From an uncultured Pseudomonadota bacterium (lineage in GTDB: Bacteria > Pseudomonadota > Gammaproteobacteria > Burkholderiales > Burkholderiaceae), in assembly GCA_946480245.1 (NCBI GenBank), contig CAMLIZ010000036.1, forward strand, positions 1 through 34,801: a stretch of DNA of 34,801 nucleotides. The letters run 5' to 3'. Below are positions 25,597-33,527 of this stretch, in pieces. The translations under genes were made by a program, and so were the position numbers. Numbering within the stretch: position 1 is the stretch's first letter; every line of letters starts with the position of its first letter. The notes below the pieces were generated by a model. The model did not search any database. It saw only the letters and a program-made list of their open reading frames with translations, and was not told where the DNA came from.

Positions 25597-26404
25597 GCCT
25601 GTCCCGCCAATCGCGCACATCGGGCGCCGGGTTCCAGCGATAGCCGAGAAAGCGCGACAGGAACGGGTCGGCGGAGTGGTCGCGCCCCTGCTGCTGCAGC
25701 ATGCGCGGCATGTCGATCTGCTGCGCGAGGAACGGCGCCCCGACCACATGGTTCACCGCGCGGCGCGTGTGGTGCTCGGTGCTGTTGACGCCGGAGCGAT
25801 GGAACAGCATCGCGTCCATCATCACCACGGCGCCGGGTTCGGCCTCCACCGGCACCTCGTGCCGTGCCGCATAGGCATTGGACGGAAACGCCTCGTGCAG
25901 GTGCGACCCGGGGAGCACCCAGGTGGCGCCGCCTTCGGTGAAGAACCGGTCCACGCACACGAGGTGGTTCAGCGCCAGCGGACGCGAGCTGGTCCAGTGC
26001 TGGTAGTTGAGGTCGCGATGGAAGCGCGACTGCGCCTGGCGGCGCCGCGGCCGGTTGATCACCGCGTTCTGCATCAGCAGCACGATGTTCTCGCCGAGCA
26101 GCCGTTGCGCGATGGCGATCACCGGCGCCGGGCGGGCCAGCTCGAGCATCGCATCGTCATAGGCCAGCGGGCAGCGCAGCAGATCGAGATCGTGCGCGCG
26201 CTCCAAAGCCGCCTCGCCGCCGCATTCGGCGGTCTGCAGTGCCAACAGTTCGTCCAGGCGGTGCGCGGCCGCGGCCATGCGCTCGGGGGCGAACACGCCG
26301 GGCAGTACGGTGAAGCCGTCGCGTCGCAGTTCCTCGCAGTGCAGCGCGATGGCGTCGCCATCGGGTTCGCGTTCGCGCACGCCGTAGGTGGCCACCTCGT
26401 CCAT
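25586..26404 (-). CDS. phytanoyl-CoA dioxygenase (PhyH)-family Fe(II)/2-oxoglutarate enzyme
   Basis: 272 residues, double-stranded beta-helix dioxygenase. The iron ligands are His129-x-Asp131 (RFHRDLNYQHW) and His202 (LFHRSGVNST), and Arg214 or Arg215 (HHTRRAVNH) would bind 2-oxoglutarate, so the active site looks complete. Family members hydroxylate diverse small molecules. Its place between an FkbM methyltransferase and glycosyltransferases suggests hydroxylation of a sugar or acyl substituent of the glycan. GGAGAC before the ATG at 26404 supports the start. The gap to the upstream GT2 gene is 22 bases. Confidence 0.87.
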   Translation of the reverse strand: MDEVATYGVREREPDGDAIALHCEELRRDGFTVLPGVFAPERMAAAAHRLDELLALQTAECGGEAALERAHDLDLLRCPLAYDDAMLELARPAPVIAIAQRLLGENIVLLMQNAVINRPRRRQAQSRFHRDLNYQHWTSSRPLALNHLVCVDRFFTEGGATWVLPGSHLHEAFPSNAYAARHEVPVEAEPGAVVMMDAMLFHRSGVNSTEHHTRRAVNHVVGAPFLAQQIDMPRMLQQQGRDHSADPFLSRFLGYRWNPAPDVRDWRDRHAR

Positions 26405-26426
26405 GCGTGTCTCCGGTTTCGCTCGA

Positions 26427-27425
26427 TCAGGCGGCCGCCGCCTCGGGCGCTGCCGCGGGCTCGACTTCCCCCGTCTCGGCGAGAAGCTCGTCCCAGAAGA
26501 GGCGGAACGCCGACTCGAAGGACAGCAGGTCGCTCGCGTGATCGGCCACCACGCCGAAGAAGCGGTTGATGTGCTCGTCCTCGGCGCCGTACTGTGCGGC
26601 ACAGCGCTCCACCGTGATGGTCAACGCCCGCACGGTCTGCTCGGGCCCCATGCGTCCATCGCGCCACGCAGCCAGTGCCAGCGCGGCCCAGGCGAGGTAG
26701 CCGCACTTGAGGCCCAGCGAACGCGTGTTGGCGGTGGCCTGCGCCGCATGGCTGCGAAAGCCGCTCAAGTGGTCGCGGATGAAGGCGATCGGCGCGTGGC
26801 GCGACACATCCAGCAGCACGCCGATGTCACCCAGGCCGTAGTACGACAGGCCATGCATGCGACCGGCGCGCAGGCGCCGCACGCCTTCGGCGGACAGCAC
26901 GGTGTTCGTGCATTCGCCAAGCCAGTTCTCGCAGGTGGCCACGGTGCTGGCGAACAGCCGGTCCGCCGCCACCAGCATCACGCGCTCGTTGCTGTCGTGC
27001 ACGAACGCAGGCAGCGGCAGGATGGCCGCGGGCCGACCGGCGCTGGAGGTGACCCAGCGCTGACTCACCGAGGCGCCCGGCCCATGGCGCGCATGCGCCA
27101 GTGCGTGCGCGCGGTAGAAGTCGGGATAGATGACGTCGTCGTCCATGTGCAGGTGCACCAGCGGGGTCAGGTGGCCCCAGTGCGCCAGCAGGTGCTGCAC
27201 ATTGCGGAACGACCCGGCGCGCGGGCCCTGCACCAGCGTCAGGTCCAGCCCGCGCACGAGCGGCTCGAATCGGCCCTGGCGCAACAGCTCGGTGATCGCC
27301 CCGCCGGGGCTGTCGTCCGACAGCACCACGCGGAACTCGCGCAGGCTCTGCGTCTGCAGGCCGGCAAACAGCTCGCCCAGGTACTCGGTCTTGTAGGCGG
27401 GGATCAGCGTGGTGATCGCCGGCAT
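26427..27425 (-). CDS. family 2 glycosyltransferase
   Basis: 332 residues. GT-A fold: ITTLIPAYKTEYLGELFAGLQTQS, FRVVLSDDSPGG, and a metal-binding acidic run Asp95-Asp-Asp97 in LVHLHMDDDVIYPDFY. The acceptor part is unlike common lipopolysaccharide transferases. The C-terminal 20 residues are Ala/Glu-rich. The start codon overlaps the stop of the upstream methyltransferase-GT gene by one base (TGATG). Predicted to add one sugar of the flagellin glycan; donor and acceptor are unknown. Confidence 0.85.
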   Translation of the reverse strand: MPAITTLIPAYKTEYLGELFAGLQTQSLREFRVVLSDDSPGGAITELLRQGRFEPLVRGLDLTLVQGPRAGSFRNVQHLLAHWGHLTPLVHLHMDDDVIYPDFYRAHALAHARHGPGASVSQRWVTSSAGRPAAILPLPAFVHDSNERVMLVAADRLFASTVATCENWLGECTNTVLSAEGVRRLRAGRMHGLSYYGLGDIGVLLDVSRHAPIAFIRDHLSGFRSHAAQATANTRSLGLKCGYLAWAALALAAWRDGRMGPEQTVRALTITVERCAAQYGAEDEHINRFFGVVADHASDLLSFESAFRLFWDELLAETGEVEPAAAPEAAAA

Positions 27426-28696
27426 CAGGCGGCCCTCCGGTGACGCGCCACGAAGGCGTCGTCGATCACTCCGCAAAGGGTGTGGATCGGGCCGAAGCCG
27501 CGGTACTTGGCGGCCAGGTAAGCCGCCGATTCGTGGAAGGCCGGCGGCAGCACGTAGTCGTTCCATGAGTCGTGGAACACCGGCAGCCGCACGATGTGCG
27601 GGAACACCTTGTGCTCGCAGATCGCCGCCAGGCACAGCTCGGTGGCCCACAGGTGCCAGCCGATCGCGGGGTCGATGCGGTGGATCGTGTGGCGCGGCAG
27701 CAGCAGCGCGAACTCGTCGATCGACACCGCCGCCTGCGAGGCGGCGTGGTCGAAGCGGCTGAGGCGGTCGATCACGAAGCCGGCCGGGTGGTAGGCGTGG
27801 GTCTGCGCGTCCACCCCGATGCCGGCGAAGCCGATCAGCAGGTGTTCGGTGGCAGCGCCGGAGAGCTCGGCCAGCAGCGCATTCAGGCGATGACCGAAGC
27901 CGCGCGGAAAGTAGACGTCCTGGTGCGCCATCAGCACCCAGTCGGTGTCGCACTGCGGCAGCGCGCGCGCCAGCGCGTCCGCCGGCGAGTGCGCGCCATC
28001 GCACCGGACGACCTTGGCATCCACCTCGTGCAGGCCGGGTGAAGGCAGGATGTCGGCGCGGAACTGCAGCTCGCGCGTGGTGGGAACCACCACGCTGAAG
28101 CGAGCAGGCCCCGGCTGCTGCGGCGCCGCGCCGAAGCTGCGCTCGCCACGCACCACGAAACCGCCCACCGCCAGCGTGCGGCGCGCACTGGCCGCAGGCA
28201 TGCCGTGGCCTTGCGCCACCGCGCACAGCGCGGCGGCCGGCGCCTGGTGTTGCGCTTGCAGGGGCAGCGGTTCGAGCAGGTCCGGCGCCCATCCGCAGTC
28301 CAGCAGCAGCTTGTACAGCGCGGATGCCGACAGGCCCGCCTGTGCGGCCACTTCGGCGAGCGTCGAGTCGTTGATGTCCCCCAGCGCGAGGCGCTCGACC
28401 AGGGCGAAGCGGCCGGTGTTCGAGGTCTGCAGCAGCAACGGTGCGCCCGGCGCGGCCACACGCGCGGCCTGGGTCAGCAGCGCCGCGGCCGCATCGCCGG
28501 GTGGCAGCGCCTGGCTCACCACGATGAGGTCGAAGCTGGCGTCCGGCAGGGCCAGCAGCGAGGGCAGGTCGCCGGCGCGCTGCCAGGTTTCATGGCCGAT
28601 GCGCAGGCGGTGCGAAGCGCGCAGCGCGTCGTCGCTGCCCAGCTCGAGCACGCGCTGGGCCGGCGGCAGGTGCGTCGCGAGGCCCGCCGCGCTCAT
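27425..28696 (-). CDS. two-domain protein: methyltransferase-like N-terminus, GT-A-like C-terminus
   Basis: 423 residues. Residues 10-150 resemble a reduced class I methyltransferase: RVLELGSDDALRAS, SFDLIVVSQALPPGDAAA and APGAPLLLQTSNTG; the SAM loop is unusual (GSDDA), so activity is uncertain. Residues about 200-423 form a glycosyltransferase-like domain: FSVVVPTTRELQF, DTDWVLMAHQDVYFPRGFG (the HQD takes the DxD place) and HTIHRIDPAIGWHLWATELCL. The ATG overlaps the upstream stop as ATGA. This order, methyltransferase then transferase, is the mirror of the next gene upstream. Confidence 0.75.
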   Translation of the reverse strand: MSAAGLATHLPPAQRVLELGSDDALRASHRLRIGHETWQRAGDLPSLLALPDASFDLIVVSQALPPGDAAAALLTQAARVAAPGAPLLLQTSNTGRFALVERLALGDINDSTLAEVAAQAGLSASALYKLLLDCGWAPDLLEPLPLQAQHQAPAAALCAVAQGHGMPAASARRTLAVGGFVVRGERSFGAAPQQPGPARFSVVVPTTRELQFRADILPSPGLHEVDAKVVRCDGAHSPADALARALPQCDTDWVLMAHQDVYFPRGFGHRLNALLAELSGAATEHLLIGFAGIGVDAQTHAYHPAGFVIDRLSRFDHAASQAAVSIDEFALLLPRHTIHRIDPAIGWHLWATELCLAAICEHKVFPHIVRLPVFHDSWNDYVLPPAFHESAAYLAAKYRGFGPIHTLCGVIDDAFVARHRRAA

Positions 28697-30222
28697 CGCG
28701 CCGCTCCGGCCAGCCCCGACTCGCTGATCGCAGCCGCATCCTCCCCGGACGCCACGGCCCAGTCGTCGTCCACCCCGCCGAAGTCGGGCCGCATGGTGCG
28801 CGCCACGGTGCGCTCGCGCAGCGTGGTGGGGATCTTGCGCAGGCTCACGCGCATGAACGCGGCAGCCTCCTTGCCGCAGGGCTTCACCTGGGCGTCCAGC
28901 CAGCACGATTCGGCGATTTCGAAGCGGTACTCGAACCAGCCGAGGTACCAGAACCAGTCGGTGTAGTAGACCCACGAGTTCTCGTTCATCGCGCGCACGT
29001 GCGTCGGATCCTGCCAGGCGGTGAGCGCCTTCTCGTACGGCACCTCGATCTCGAACACGCCGCCTTCGCTCAGCAAGGCCAGCGCATTGCTCATCAGCGT
29101 GGGCAGGTCAGGTACGTGCTCGAGCACGTTGTTGGCGTACAGCCGCTCCACGCTGCCGGCCTCCAGTTGCACCGTGCCGCCGAAACGCGTGGGCAGCGTG
29201 AGCGGCAGTTGCATCGGGCGGCCCAGGTCGAGCACCACGTCCGGTTCGGCGCGGTCGAGCACGTCCACGTTCAGCCACCCGGGCTTGTAGTCCTTGCCCG
29301 AGCCGAGGTTCACCTCCTTCGGCCGCCAGGGGTCGGTGCTTCGGGTGCGGGCGTGGGCCTGCAGGTAGCCTGCACCGAAGGCCAGCAGGTCGGCATAAGC
29401 GTCCAGTGCATCGTGGCGTTGCCATCCGGCCAATCGGCGCCGTGCCGCCTCGAAGTAGGCCGGCGTCTTGAAATCGCGCCCGAAGAAGCTCTCGATCCCG
29501 TGCTCCGGGAGCCAGAACACCGCCTCCTCGAACGGGTCGTCGGCAGCCGTGGCGAGGCTGCGTTCGCTGATGACCGGCGTGCCCAGCGACAGGCAGTGGA
29601 ATGCCCGCACCTGCTCGAAGCGGCTGCTCTCGTAGAAATGGCAGTTCAGCACTGCCTTGGCCTGGCGGATGAAGCTGTCGCGCTCGGCGCCGTATACCGC
29701 GCTGTCGAACAGCGTCACCTGCGTGCCTGCAGCCTCCACCCGTTCAATGAAGGCGCGACGCCGCGGATTCATGCTGCCGAAGAACAGCAGGTCGATCGGG
29801 CGATCCTCCAGCGCGGGCGACTGCTCCGGCTGCAGGTAGGGCGCATGCAGGAACGGCACCACCGGCACGTCGGCCGGGTCCTGGGCGTAGGCAGGCACGT
29901 TGCGGGCGTCGTAGTCGACGACGGCCGAGCCGCGCAGCAGCTGAAGATACTCCGGCGACACATCGGCGCCGCCGGCACCGAGCTGCTCGAGGTTGAAGAA
30001 CAGGCAGGCATGGCGGCGCCGCCATGATGGCGGAAAGCCGAGGTGGGCACCGAAGACGATGTTGATGGCGTCCTCGCGCAGCCGGTTCTTCGCCAGGGTC
30101 ACCTCGGCGCCGAGCCGGCGCATCTGCCAGCGCACGTAGCGCGCGGTGTCGAGGAACACCAGGGAGTGCACGTAGCCGAGCGGCTGCATGACCGCGATGT
30201 GCACCGGTGGCAGGGAGTTCAT
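28693..30222 (-). CDS. bifunctional glycosyltransferase-methyltransferase fusion
   Basis: 509 residues. The N-terminal 290 residues look like a GT-B glycosyltransferase of the CgeB/GT1-like kind: IDLLFFGSMNPRRRAFIERV, then AKAVLNCHFYESSRFEQVRAFHCLSLGTPVISE. From residue 301 a class I methyltransferase begins, EVNLGSGKDYKPGWLNVDVLD, with VERLYANNVLEHVPDLPTLM and LSEGGVFEIEVPYE. One protein could thus add a sugar and methylate it. The start at 30222 has AAAGG eight bases upstream. It is separated by 87 bases, with a hairpin, from the GT2-TPR gene. Confidence 0.83.
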   Translation of the reverse strand: MNSLPPVHIAVMQPLGYVHSLVFLDTARYVRWQMRRLGAEVTLAKNRLREDAINIVFGAHLGFPPSWRRRHACLFFNLEQLGAGGADVSPEYLQLLRGSAVVDYDARNVPAYAQDPADVPVVPFLHAPYLQPEQSPALEDRPIDLLFFGSMNPRRRAFIERVEAAGTQVTLFDSAVYGAERDSFIRQAKAVLNCHFYESSRFEQVRAFHCLSLGTPVISERSLATAADDPFEEAVFWLPEHGIESFFGRDFKTPAYFEAARRRLAGWQRHDALDAYADLLAFGAGYLQAHARTRSTDPWRPKEVNLGSGKDYKPGWLNVDVLDRAEPDVVLDLGRPMQLPLTLPTRFGGTVQLEAGSVERLYANNVLEHVPDLPTLMSNALALLSEGGVFEIEVPYEKALTAWQDPTHVRAMNENSWVYYTDWFWYLGWFEYRFEIAESCWLDAQVKPCGKEAAAFMRVSLRKIPTTLRERTVARTMRPDFGGVDDDWAVASGEDAAAISESGLAGAAR

Positions 30223-30246
30223 GGGCGACGCCTTTCGACCTTCATT

Positions 30247-30272
30247 GGACGGCCCATGCTAGGGGGCCGTCC
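30247..30272 (-). terminator. hairpin within the leftward glycan unit (possible attenuator)
   Basis: GGACGGCCC at 30247-30255 pairs perfectly with GGGCCGTCC at 30264-30272 around an 8-base loop. It lies in the only sizeable gap (87 bases) of the leftward unit. No T-run follows on the minus strand, so it may pause transcription or protect RNA rather than terminate. Confidence 0.35.
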
Positions 30273-30309
30273 GGCGGCTCCAGCGCCCGATAAGCGCTGC
30301 CTTTGCCCC

Positions 30310-31308
30310 TCAGATCGGGCGGCCCAGGTGTGCCCGCAGCAGTGCCAGGTTATGAGCTGCAAGGTGGCTGCCGCGGCCCGCCACCGCACCCTCCAGCCCG
30401 GGCTGCTCGCCGATGGCCAGGCACTCGCGCCAGCTGGCTTCGGCCATCGGCAGCAGCTCGCCCGCTCGAGCCGGCGCTTCGGCAGCCCAGTCGAGCAGCA
30501 GGTCGCCGAGGGCGAAGAAGAAGTCGGGAGAGCGCGTCCACAGCGGCATTTCGCGCTGCGCCAGCGCCAGCGCCTCCGGATGGCGGTGCAGCTGCTTGAG
30601 CGTGAAGAGCGCGCGCACGACGAGGTCGTGGCGCCAGCCGGCCTGTTGCGGCGCGGTCGCCAGCGCGCTCGCATAGGCCGGCTCGGCCTCGGCGTAGCGG
30701 CCGTGCACTTCGTGGTCCTTGCCCATCTGATACAGCAGGTAGGGCTCGCCGGGAGCCTCGGCCAGCGCGAGCTGCAGCAGGCGCTGGTTGCGGCCGTCCT
30801 TGGCGCGCATGGCGGCGTCACGGTAGCCGTCGTGACCGATGTGCACCGCCAGGCGCTCGCGCGGGCAGGCCGATTTCGGCTGCTCGTGCACTCGTCCGGC
30901 GTAGCGCGTGCCGCGCGGCAGCAGGCGCGGCAGCCAGCTGGGGCTGCTGCGCACCGTGCCATCGGCGTCGAAATCACTGTCCACGCACAACAGCCCCACG
31001 AAGCAGGCACCGCGGCGAGCCGCCGCACGCAGCGAATCGCCCCCGCTGACAAGCCACTCGTCGGCATCGAGCACCAGGTGCCAGTCGGTGGGGCTGAGGT
31101 CGAGGGCGGCATTGCGTGCCGCCGCGAAGTCGTCCACCCAATCGAAGTGCGCAACGCGGGCGCCGCCGCGCTGCGCGGCCTCCGCAGTACCGTCGTTGCC
31201 GCCGGTCGCCAGCACCAGCATGTCGTCCACGTGCGCGCGCACGCTTGCAAGAGCGCGCGCCACGCCCGGGCCGGCGTCGCGCGCAATCATCACGAGGCCC
31301 AGGCTCAT
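30310..31308 (-). CDS. family 2 glycosyltransferase with TPR-like C-terminus
   Basis: 332 residues. The N-terminal GT2 domain has LGLVMIARDAGPGVARALAS, VLATGGNDGTAEAAQ, HFDWVDDFAAARNAAL and the metal-binding DADEW at 81-85. This is the subgroup often annotated as TPR-glycosyltransferases (SunS-like in layout). The remainder (about 175-332) is helical and TPR-like: EPYLLYQMGKDHEVHGRYAEAEPAYASAL. Its ATG overlaps the GT41 stop as ATGA, so it is translated together with it. It may extend the sugar laid down by the GT41 enzyme. Confidence 0.85.
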   Translation of the reverse strand: MSLGLVMIARDAGPGVARALASVRAHVDDMLVLATGGNDGTAEAAQRGGARVAHFDWVDDFAAARNAALDLSPTDWHLVLDADEWLVSGGDSLRAAARRGACFVGLLCVDSDFDADGTVRSSPSWLPRLLPRGTRYAGRVHEQPKSACPRERLAVHIGHDGYRDAAMRAKDGRNQRLLQLALAEAPGEPYLLYQMGKDHEVHGRYAEAEPAYASALATAPQQAGWRHDLVVRALFTLKQLHRHPEALALAQREMPLWTRSPDFFFALGDLLLDWAAEAPARAGELLPMAEASWRECLAIGEQPGLEGAVAGRGSHLAAHNLALLRAHLGRPI

Positions 31309-33218
31309 GGCGTCGCCGCGGGCAGGGCCTGGGCCGGCAGGCCCAGCGCAGCACGCTCTGCCATGCGCTCGAGCAGTGCCTCGAAGTCACGCGCGTAGCG
31401 GTCCGTGTCGAACAGTGGCAGCGCCAGGCGCTGCGTGTCCAGGTGCGCCTGCAGTGCACGCAGGCGCGGCGGGTCGTCGGCCAGCGCGACAACCGTATCG
31501 ACATAGCCTTGCGGATCGGCACAGATCAGCGAGTCGAGCCGGCAGGCGCGCAGCAGGCTTGCCGCCACGCGAGAGGCGAAGGTGGGCCCGGGCACGGTGA
31601 GAACGGGCACCCCGGCCCACAGGGCTTCGCTCGCCGTGGTGTGCGCATTGCACGGCCAGGTATCGAGGAACAGGTCCGCGCAGCGCAAGCGGGCAAGATG
31701 GTCCTCCAGCGACAGCTTGTCGCCGAACACGATGCGGCTCGACGGCACGCCCCGGCGGCCGAACTCCGCCATCAGGTTGCGCTCGGCCTGCGCGTTCCAG
31801 CGCAGCAGCCACAGCACCGCCCGCGGCACGCGCTGCAGGATCTGCACCCACAGGTCCAGCATGGCCGGCGAGAACTTGTAGACCTGGTTGAAGCAGCACA
31901 GTACGAGCGCGTCTTCGGGCAGCCCCACCGCGGCACGGGCCGGCCGCGGCGGCAGCGCGCGCTGGCGGTCATTGGGCTGGTAGGACCACGGCATCTGCGC
32001 GATGTGCTCGCTGAAGTGCTCTGCATGCTCCAGCGGCGTGACGACGGGGTCACCGATCACGTAGTCGATGAAGCCGGCCCCGGTGCTGCCCGGAAACCCG
32101 AGGTATGTGGCCTGTACCGGCGCCGGGCGCCAAGCCAGCACCTCGTAGCGGCTGCCGCGCGTATGGCCCTTCAGGTCGATCAGGATGTCGATGCCGTCGT
32201 CCCGGATCCGGCGCGCGATCGCCCGATGGGTGTCATGTGTGACGTCCACGAAGTGGTCGCACGCCTGCATCACCCGCGTGCGGATCTCCGATCCATCGTC
32301 CCGGCTGTGCGAGTACATGAACACCTCGAAGCGGTCGCGGTTGCGGCGCTCGAGCAGCTCGGCGATCAGCACGGCCGTGGCATGGTGGTGGATGTCGCTG
32401 CTCAAGTAGCCCAGGCGCAGACGGCCGGCGGGCAGCAAAGGGCGCGGCGGCAACGGCACCACAAGCCGCGTCAGCGAGCGCGAACGCGCCGTCGCTACGT
32501 GCAACTGTTCCTGCGGACTGCAGTCGACTGCGAGCAGCGCGAAGGGCGAAAGCAGCTGCCCGTCGTCCGCGCCCAGCCGCGCGATGGCCTCGTGCAGCGC
32601 CGCAGTCTCCTCGGCCAGCGCCGACCACCGGCAGGCCTGGCGGCTCTCGTGCACCAGCAGCGCCAGCGCCATCACCCTGCTGCCGCCGCTATCGAGAGCG
32701 GCCACCGTGCGAAAGCACTCGGCGGCCTCCTCCTTCAAGCCCAGGTCCATGAAGCACAGGCCCATGCGGTAGTGCACCAGCACGCTGTCCATCTTCGAGC
32801 TCAAGGCCTTGAAGAAGACACCGATCGCCTCTTGCGAACGACCGGCCTGGAACAGGGCGTTGCCGTGCGCGGCATGAAAATCGTGGTCGCGCGGCGCGTC
32901 CTGCGCCACGGCCTCGAAGCAGGCCACGGCCTCCTCGTTGCGGTGCAGTTGCAGCAAGCCCTCGGCGGCCAGGCGGGCGGCGACGGCACTGCGCGGGTCG
33001 AGCGCCAGGGCGCGCCGGCCGGACTCGATCGAGGCCGCCAGCAGCCCCATGCCGAGTTGCGCGCGGCCCAGGTTGATCCAGTACAGCGGCTGTCCCGGCG
33101 ACAGCTGGGTGGCCTGTTCGAACTGCTCGGCAGCGCGCTGCCACAGCCCGCGCTTGGCTTCGGCCACGCCGGCCTGCCAGTGCTTCAGGGCGCGCTCCTC
33201 GCGCAGAACAGGCTTCAT
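31305..33218 (-). CDS. TPR-containing O-GlcNAc-transferase-like glycosyltransferase (GT41, SPINDLY/OGT family)
   Basis: 637 residues. Residues 8-190 form about four TPRs, and 250-620 form the GT41 catalytic region. Family motifs: LGYLSSDIHHHATAVL (273-283 region, catalytic-His loop), IDLKGHTRGSR (347-357), APVQATYLGFPGSTG (366-380), CFNQVYKFSP with Lys448 at the UDP-contacting Lys place of human OGT, and FLDTWPCNAHTTASEALWAGVPVLTVPG. GT41 enzymes add a single sugar to Ser/Thr of proteins in the cytoplasm, with TPRs choosing the substrate. It is transcribed away from fliC, 309 bases from it, so flagellin is the obvious acceptor. It leads the leftward unit. Confidence 0.92.
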   Translation of the reverse strand: MKPVLREERALKHWQAGVAEAKRGLWQRAAEQFEQATQLSPGQPLYWINLGRAQLGMGLLAASIESGRRALALDPRSAVAARLAAEGLLQLHRNEEAVACFEAVAQDAPRDHDFHAAHGNALFQAGRSQEAIGVFFKALSSKMDSVLVHYRMGLCFMDLGLKEEAAECFRTVAALDSGGSRVMALALLVHESRQACRWSALAEETAALHEAIARLGADDGQLLSPFALLAVDCSPQEQLHVATARSRSLTRLVVPLPPRPLLPAGRLRLGYLSSDIHHHATAVLIAELLERRNRDRFEVFMYSHSRDDGSEIRTRVMQACDHFVDVTHDTHRAIARRIRDDGIDILIDLKGHTRGSRYEVLAWRPAPVQATYLGFPGSTGAGFIDYVIGDPVVTPLEHAEHFSEHIAQMPWSYQPNDRQRALPPRPARAAVGLPEDALVLCCFNQVYKFSPAMLDLWVQILQRVPRAVLWLLRWNAQAERNLMAEFGRRGVPSSRIVFGDKLSLEDHLARLRCADLFLDTWPCNAHTTASEALWAGVPVLTVPGPTFASRVAASLLRACRLDSLICADPQGYVDTVVALADDPPRLRALQAHLDTQRLALPLFDTDRYARDFEALLERMAERAALGLPAQALPAATP

Positions 33219-33527
33219 GGCGCAGCGATTCTCCAAAGGCGTCTGGTCCAGTGTAGGGATCAACCCCGGGGCTGCCGTGCCGATAAGCAGGCCAAAGGCG
33301 GAGCAAATCCGCCCCTGCCCGGCCCCGGGCTGCGCAGGCCGCGGCCGGATTCGAAGAAAAGCCGGCGAAAAATCCCTCAAGTTCCAGATTGCGATGTCCG
33401 AAATGCGTGCTACGTCCCGCGCCATTCGTGATGAACCCCGGGGCGAGGCGACGGCTCCCAGAGCCGCCGCTTCATGCAGGGCCGGCACTTGGGGCCGGAG
33501 GTTCTCCGAAATGCAAGGAGTCGAATC
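33219..33527. promoter_or_regulatory. 309-bp divergent region between GT41 gene and fliC
   Basis: It contains the fliC sigma-28 promoter near its left end and, predicted from that, a long fliC leader of about 235 bases. The leader ends with three small hairpins: CGGCTC-CCA-GAGCCG at 33452-33466, CCGGC/GCCGG at 33482-33498, and CGGAG-GTT-CTCCG at 33496-33508 just before the AGGAG site at 33516-33520. I see no convincing leftward promoter for the GT41 gene. Confidence 0.6.
33260..33286 (+). promoter_or_regulatory. sigma-28 (FliA) promoter for fliC
   Basis: TCAA (33260-33263), 15 bases, then a perfect GCCGATAA (33279-33286), matching TAAA-N15-GCCGATAA. It points toward fliC and predicts a transcript start near 33293. 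Confidence 0.8.

Noticed and set aside
30282..30298. CCCGATAA resembling a sigma-28 -10 element between two glycosyltransferase genes
   Set aside because: It points rightward into the antisense strand of the GT2-TPR gene, has no TAAA-like -35 at the right distance, and sits inside an AGCGC/GCGCT hairpin.
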